DNA from: Ruminococcus sp.
GTDB lineage: Bacteria; Bacillota; Clostridia; Oscillospirales; Acutalibacteraceae
Assembly: GCA_017502425.1 (NCBI GenBank)
Contig: JAFVVB010000185.1
Coordinates: 1-6,354, forward strand
Direction of reading: 5' to 3'
Length of the DNA stretch: 6,354 bases
Shown piece by piece: positions 2,924-6,354 of this stretch. A program made the translations under genes and the position numbers. The notes beneath the pieces are model-generated. The model was not told the origin of the DNA. It made no database searches and saw only the letters and a list, made by a program, of their open reading frames with translations. Each line of letters opens with the position of its first letter. Within the stretch, counting starts at the first letter, position 1.

Positions 2924-5338
2924 ATGCGAAAAACCGACATCAGTAAATATACAGACAAGTATACTGAGAAATTCGACAACGTTAAGAAAAGCTCAGGCGT
3001 CGGCACTACCGCTAAAGCCGTATGGACCACTATCAAAACCATACTCGCGATACTCGTGTGTGCCGGAATCATAGTATCCATATCCATGGGTATCTATATT
3101 TTCAAAATCGCTAACGAGCCTACCGGTATCGACTTAAACGCGCGTTCAATGAACTTGTCCTCGTTCATTTACATTGAGGATAAAAAGTCCGGTGAATTCG
3201 TTGAGTACCAGAAACTCTACGGCACTGAAAACCGTATCTGGGTTGATATTGACGATATGCCTGAATACATGGGATACGCTGCTATCGCTATCGAGGACAA
3301 GCGTTACTATGACCATAACGGTGTTGACTGGATTCGTACCGGTGGTGCGGTGCTCAGTCTTCTCTCAGGTTCTGACAACTTCGGTGGTTCTACTCTCACT
3401 CAGCAGCTCATCAAGAACATCACCGACGATAACGAGGTTTCACTCACACGTAAACTTCGAGAAATCTTCAGAGCGCTCAACATCGAGAAAGAATACTCCA
3501 AAGACGATATCTTAGAAGCTTACTTAAACGTCGTTAACTTCGGTAACAACGCTCAGGGTGTTGAAGCAGCAAGCCAGCTGTACTTTGGCAAATCCATCGG
3601 CGAATGCTCCATATGTGAGTGTGCGGCTATCGCAGGTATCACCCAGAACCCTGCTAAGTGGAATCCACTCATTTATCCTGATAATAATAAAATCCGTCGC
3701 GAGCTCGTACTCGACCAGATGTATCAGCAAAACTACATCACTAAAGAAGAATACGACGAAGCGATGAAAGAATCAGAAAAAATCAAGTTCATCGACTACT
3801 CAGTAGACGATGAGTCCGAAGAAGAAGAGGAAGACAATGTCCAGAACTGGTACATCGACCAGATGTACTCCGACTTAGTAAGAGATTTAGCTAAGTACTA
3901 CGACATCAGCGAGAGTGCTGCTTCCGACAAGCTCTACACCGAGGGTCTTAAAATCTACTGTGCTATGGACGAAGAAGCTCAGGATATGATTGAGTACGAA
4001 GCGCTCCACTGTAACGATGACTACGGTACAGGATTACAGATAGGTATGACCATGGTAGGTTATGACGGCAGAGTAATCGCTACTGTCGGTTCTTCTACTA
4101 AAAAAGACGCTAACCTGCTGTATGACCGTGCTAACGACGCACCATTACAGCCGGGTTCTTCTATCAAACCTATCCTTACTTACCCTATCGGTCTTGAGAC
4201 CGGCACTATAAACTACTCGGGCGTACTGCTCGACGAACCACTCGAAGAATACCGCTACGAAGGCGGTGTGTGGCACTCAGGTCCTAACAACGCTTACGGC
4301 ACATACAACGGCTATATGACTATGCCTGAATGTATCAGCTGGTCATCTAACGCCGCTACCGTACAGCTTATGAACCAGATAGGAACTAAAACCGCGTACA
4401 ATCAGGCGGTTAACCTCTTAGGTTTTGAACACTTAGACCCTACCGCTGACTCAGGCTCTATCGGTGCTCTTTCCTTAGGTGGTCTTACAGGCGGTGTTAC
4501 CGTGCGAGAAATGGCTGCTGCTATGCAGTATGTCGGCAACGGCGGTTTATACTACAAGCCTTACACATACTACTACGTAACTGACCAGAACGGCACAGTT
4601 ATTCTTGATAACAGAAACAACACTCCAACCGAAGCATATTCTCCTGAAACAGCGTACGAGATGAACAGAGTGCTTAGATACAACGTCCAGACATCTACTC
4701 ACTCACACTCTATGAACGCTAACATTCCTGGTTGGGACATCGTAGGTAAAACAGGTACTACCGACTACGATAAGGACTCATGGTTTGTTGGTGCGTCACC
4801 ATACTGCACACTCGCTGTGTGGACAGGTTACGACCAGCCTGACACCATCTCCGTCACATCTATCTCGACCACCACATGGCGCAGGGTTATGACGAAGTAT
4901 CTGGAGAATAAAGAATACAAAGAATTCGATAAACCTAGTTCTATCGTTCCTGCTACCTACTGTAAAGGTTCAGGACTTTTAGCTTCCTCGATGTGTAGCG
5001 AAACGGGTACCGGCTACTACACTCAGGATACTATGCCTGAGTACTGTGGCGGTTACCACATCGCATTTACCGGAAACACTTCAAGCTCGAGTTCGTCAAG
5101 CTCGTCAAGCTCAAGCTCAAGCTCGAGTTCGTCAAGTTCGGGCACGTCCTCGGGAGAAGACGGCTCGTCAAGCTCATCTCTAGAAGATAGCTCAAGTTCC
5201 GATGCATCATCCGACGTAAATCCGTCAGAAGATTCATCATCAAGCGGTTCTGACACATCATCATCAGTAACTCCGGGTGGCGATGCATCGTCAACTCCTG
5301 CTACGGAATCACCGGGATTTGTAGAACAGGCTAACTAA
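2924..5338 (+). CDS. Class A penicillin-binding protein (GT51 transglycosylase / transpeptidase) with serine-rich tail
   Basis: A complete 804-residue bifunctional peptidoglycan synthase: it polymerises lipid II and cross-links stem peptides outside the membrane. A cytoplasmic tail of about 37 residues precedes one transmembrane helix (about 38-62). The GT51 domain (about 105-285) has EDKRYYDHNGVD with catalytic E124, GGSTLTQQLIKN (154-165), RKLRE with second catalytic E180, and ILEAYLN (196-202). An acidic linker (295-304) leads to the transpeptidase domain (about 365-660): SSIK with nucleophile S412 and K415, SSN (474-476), and KTGT (609-612). A cysteine-containing segment follows (C680, C691, C708), then a tail from 720 with 45 Ser in 85 residues, beginning with 20 in a row. 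Both active sites look intact. The core length is normal for the class and the tail is extra. hom follows after 27 bases. The exact name (PBP1a, PonA) cannot be fixed from sequence alone. Confidence 0.96.
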   Translation: MRKTDISKYTDKYTEKFDNVKKSSGVGTTAKAVWTTIKTILAILVCAGIIVSISMGIYIFKIANEPTGIDLNARSMNLSSFIYIEDKKSGEFVEYQKLYGTENRIWVDIDDMPEYMGYAAIAIEDKRYYDHNGVDWIRTGGAVLSLLSGSDNFGGSTLTQQLIKNITDDNEVSLTRKLREIFRALNIEKEYSKDDILEAYLNVVNFGNNAQGVEAASQLYFGKSIGECSICECAAIAGITQNPAKWNPLIYPDNNKIRRELVLDQMYQQNYITKEEYDEAMKESEKIKFIDYSVDDESEEEEEDNVQNWYIDQMYSDLVRDLAKYYDISESAASDKLYTEGLKIYCAMDEEAQDMIEYEALHCNDDYGTGLQIGMTMVGYDGRVIATVGSSTKKDANLLYDRANDAPLQPGSSIKPILTYPIGLETGTINYSGVLLDEPLEEYRYEGGVWHSGPNNAYGTYNGYMTMPECISWSSNAATVQLMNQIGTKTAYNQAVNLLGFEHLDPTADSGSIGALSLGGLTGGVTVREMAAAMQYVGNGGLYYKPYTYYYVTDQNGTVILDNRNNTPTEAYSPETAYEMNRVLRYNVQTSTHSHSMNANIPGWDIVGKTGTTDYDKDSWFVGASPYCTLAVWTGYDQPDTISVTSISTTTWRRVMTKYLENKEYKEFDKPSSIVPATYCKGSGLLASSMCSETGTGYYTQDTMPEYCGGYHIAFTGNTSSSSSSSSSSSSSSSSSSSSGTSSGEDGSSSSSLEDSSSSDASSDVNPSEDSSSSGSDTSSSVTPGGDASSTPATESPGFVEQAN
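5081..5335 (+). repeat. Serine-codon low-complexity tract in the PBP tail
   Basis: The run of 20 serines (5081-5140) mixes TCA, TCG, AGC and AGT, often alternating TCN with AGY, so the DNA is an imperfect hexamer-like repeat (TCAAGC, TCGAGT and similar). Shorter serine clusters with Asp, Glu, Gly and Thr continue to the stop. Length change by slippage is plausible. The antisense open frames here, rich in Glu/Leu, are only the complement of these codons. Confidence 0.8.
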
Positions 5339-5348
5339 TTAATTTACT

Positions 5349-5354
5349 GAAAGG
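5349..5354 (+). promoter_or_regulatory. Weak Shine-Dalgarno site of hom
   Basis: GAAAGG lies 11 bases before the ATG at 5366, a weaker and more distant site than the others in the window. No terminator or promoter is visible in the 27 bases after the PBP stop, which supports co-transcription. Confidence 0.5.
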
Positions 5355-5365
5355 TTTAGATAAAT

Positions 5366-6354
5366 ATGGTATCAGTTGCTATTATGGGCCACGGTGTAGT
5401 CGGCTCAGGTGTCGCAGAAATCATCACGACACATAAACAGAAACTCTTCGCATCAGTCGGCGAAGAGCTCTACATCAAATACATCCTCGATTTAAAGGAT
5501 TTTCCTGACAGTCCGCTCGCTGACCGTTTCACTAAGAATTTCGAGGACATCGTAAACGACCGAGAAGTGTCTATCGTAGTAGAAGTTATGGGTGGTATTA
5601 ACCCTGCGTACGATTTTGTAAAACGCTGTTTGCTTTCTGGCAAGAGCGTTGTCACTTCAAACAAAGAGCTCGTAGCAGCTCACGGTGCTGAGCTTCTTGC
5701 TATCTCTAAAGAAACCAACACCAACTTCCTTTTCGAAGCATCAGTAGGCGGCGGTATTCCTATCATCCGTCCTATGAACCAGTGTCTGGTTGCTAACAAC
5801 GTATCCGAAGTAGCAGGTATCTTAAACGGTACTACTAACTTCATTCTGACTAAAATGATTAACGAGGGTATGGAGTTTGAAACAGCGCTTAAGCTCGCTC
5901 AGGATTTAGGCTACGCTGAACGCAACCCTGAAGCTGACGTTGAAGGTCACGACGCATGTCGCAAAATCTGCATCTTAGCTTCTCTTGCTTACGGCAAGCA
6001 CATCTATCCTGACTGTGTACATACCGAGGGTATCTCTAACATCACTTTAGACGATGTAAAATACGCGTCCATCTGGGGCGGTGTCATTAAGCTTATTGGT
6101 AAAGTAAAACGCTTAGAAGATAAAACCTTAGATATCGTAGTAGCTCCTATGTTCGTGCCATATGAGAGCCAGCTGTCAAGCATCGACGATGTTTTCAACG
6201 GCATCATGGTGCGTGGTGACTGTACCGGCGACGTAGTATTCTACGGCAAAGGCGCAGGAAAACTCCCTACTGCTTCTGCGGTTGTGGCTGACGTTATCGA
6301 CTGCGTTAAACACTTAAAAAACAGAAAATTCCTTTTCTGGGCAGATTCCGACAA
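5366..6354 (+). CDS. hom: Homoserine dehydrogenase (3' end outside the window)
   Basis: Partial gene; 329 codons are visible. The enzyme reduces aspartate 4-semialdehyde to homoserine with NAD(P)H, the branch leading to threonine and methionine and away from diaminopimelate and lysine. The N-terminal Rossmann fold has VAIMGHGVVGSG with the nucleotide motif G8-x-G10-x-x-G13. TSNKELVA (97-104) carries the conserved K100. The catalytic region has EASVGGGIPII (124-134), GILNGTTNFIL (151-161) and GYAERNPEADVEGHDACRK (182-200); by spacing, D191, D196 and K200 correspond to the D214, D219 and K223 of the yeast enzyme. GKGAGKLPTASAVVADVID (294-312) ends the catalytic domain. Most bacterial enzymes are 400-430 residues with a C-terminal ACT domain; that part would lie beyond the window and cannot be judged. 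The start at 5366 gives the usual short lead into the Rossmann strand. Confidence 0.96.
   Translation, partial: MVSVAIMGHGVVGSGVAEIITTHKQKLFASVGEELYIKYILDLKDFPDSPLADRFTKNFEDIVNDREVSIVVEVMGGINPAYDFVKRCLLSGKSVVTSNKELVAAHGAELLAISKETNTNFLFEASVGGGIPIIRPMNQCLVANNVSEVAGILNGTTNFILTKMINEGMEFETALKLAQDLGYAERNPEADVEGHDACRKICILASLAYGKHIYPDCVHTEGISNITLDDVKYASIWGGVIKLIGKVKRLEDKTLDIVVAPMFVPYESQLSSIDDVFNGIMVRGDCTGDVVFYGKGAGKLPTASAVVADVIDCVKHLKNRKFLFWADSD

Noticed and set aside
5053..5294. Antisense frames with Glu/Leu- or Ser/Leu-rich products opposite the PBP tail
   Set aside because: They arise directly from the complement of the serine codon tract and have no RBS.
4943..5335. Sortase or wall-binding signal in the PBP C-terminus
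   Set aside because: The tail has no LPxTG-like motif, hydrophobic segment or basic end; it is only Ser/Asp/Gly/Thr-rich.

Overview
The window looks like chromosomal DNA from an anaerobic gut Firmicute of the Ruminococcus group. R. bromii or a close relative is the best guess. The main evidence is a secreted starch-binding protein that ends in a dockerin, a combination known from the R. bromii amylosome. A clostridial-type class A penicillin-binding protein with a serine-rich tail and a small BofC-C-like exported protein fit the same group. No rRNA, tRNA, CRISPR array, transposase or phage gene was seen.

Layout, left to right. (1) 1-1396, minus strand, runs off the left edge: a signal peptide, two CBM26-type starch-binding modules, two Ig-like modules and the first calcium loop of a dockerin. 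It has its own RBS and a good promoter at 1436-1464. (2) 1411-2438: about 1 kb with no credible gene. The first 430 bases are AT-rich. From about 1840 on it is a mosaic of short palindromic units present in two or three diverged copies each. (3) 2439-2753, minus: a 104-residue membrane-anchored or exported protein resembling the C-terminal domain of BofC. (4) 2754-2923: an AT-rich divergent intergenic region with an extended -10 promoter for the rightward genes and a 7-bp inverted repeat. (5) 2924-5338, plus: a bifunctional class A PBP (GT51 transglycosylase plus transpeptidase) with a tail that is about half serine. (6) 5366-6354, plus, runs off the right edge: homoserine dehydrogenase, 27 bases after the PBP stop and probably in the same transcript.

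How they fit together: the right half is a housekeeping cell-wall and amino-acid operon, and the small BofC-C-like gene is divergent from it. The left gene is a non-catalytic part of an extracellular starch-degrading complex, with starch held by the CBM26 modules and attachment through the dockerin. The repeat mosaic separates the two sides. I do not see a clear, wholly new gene system. The most unusual material is the palindromic mosaic at 1841-2436, in particular two units in which one arm can pair with either of two partners.
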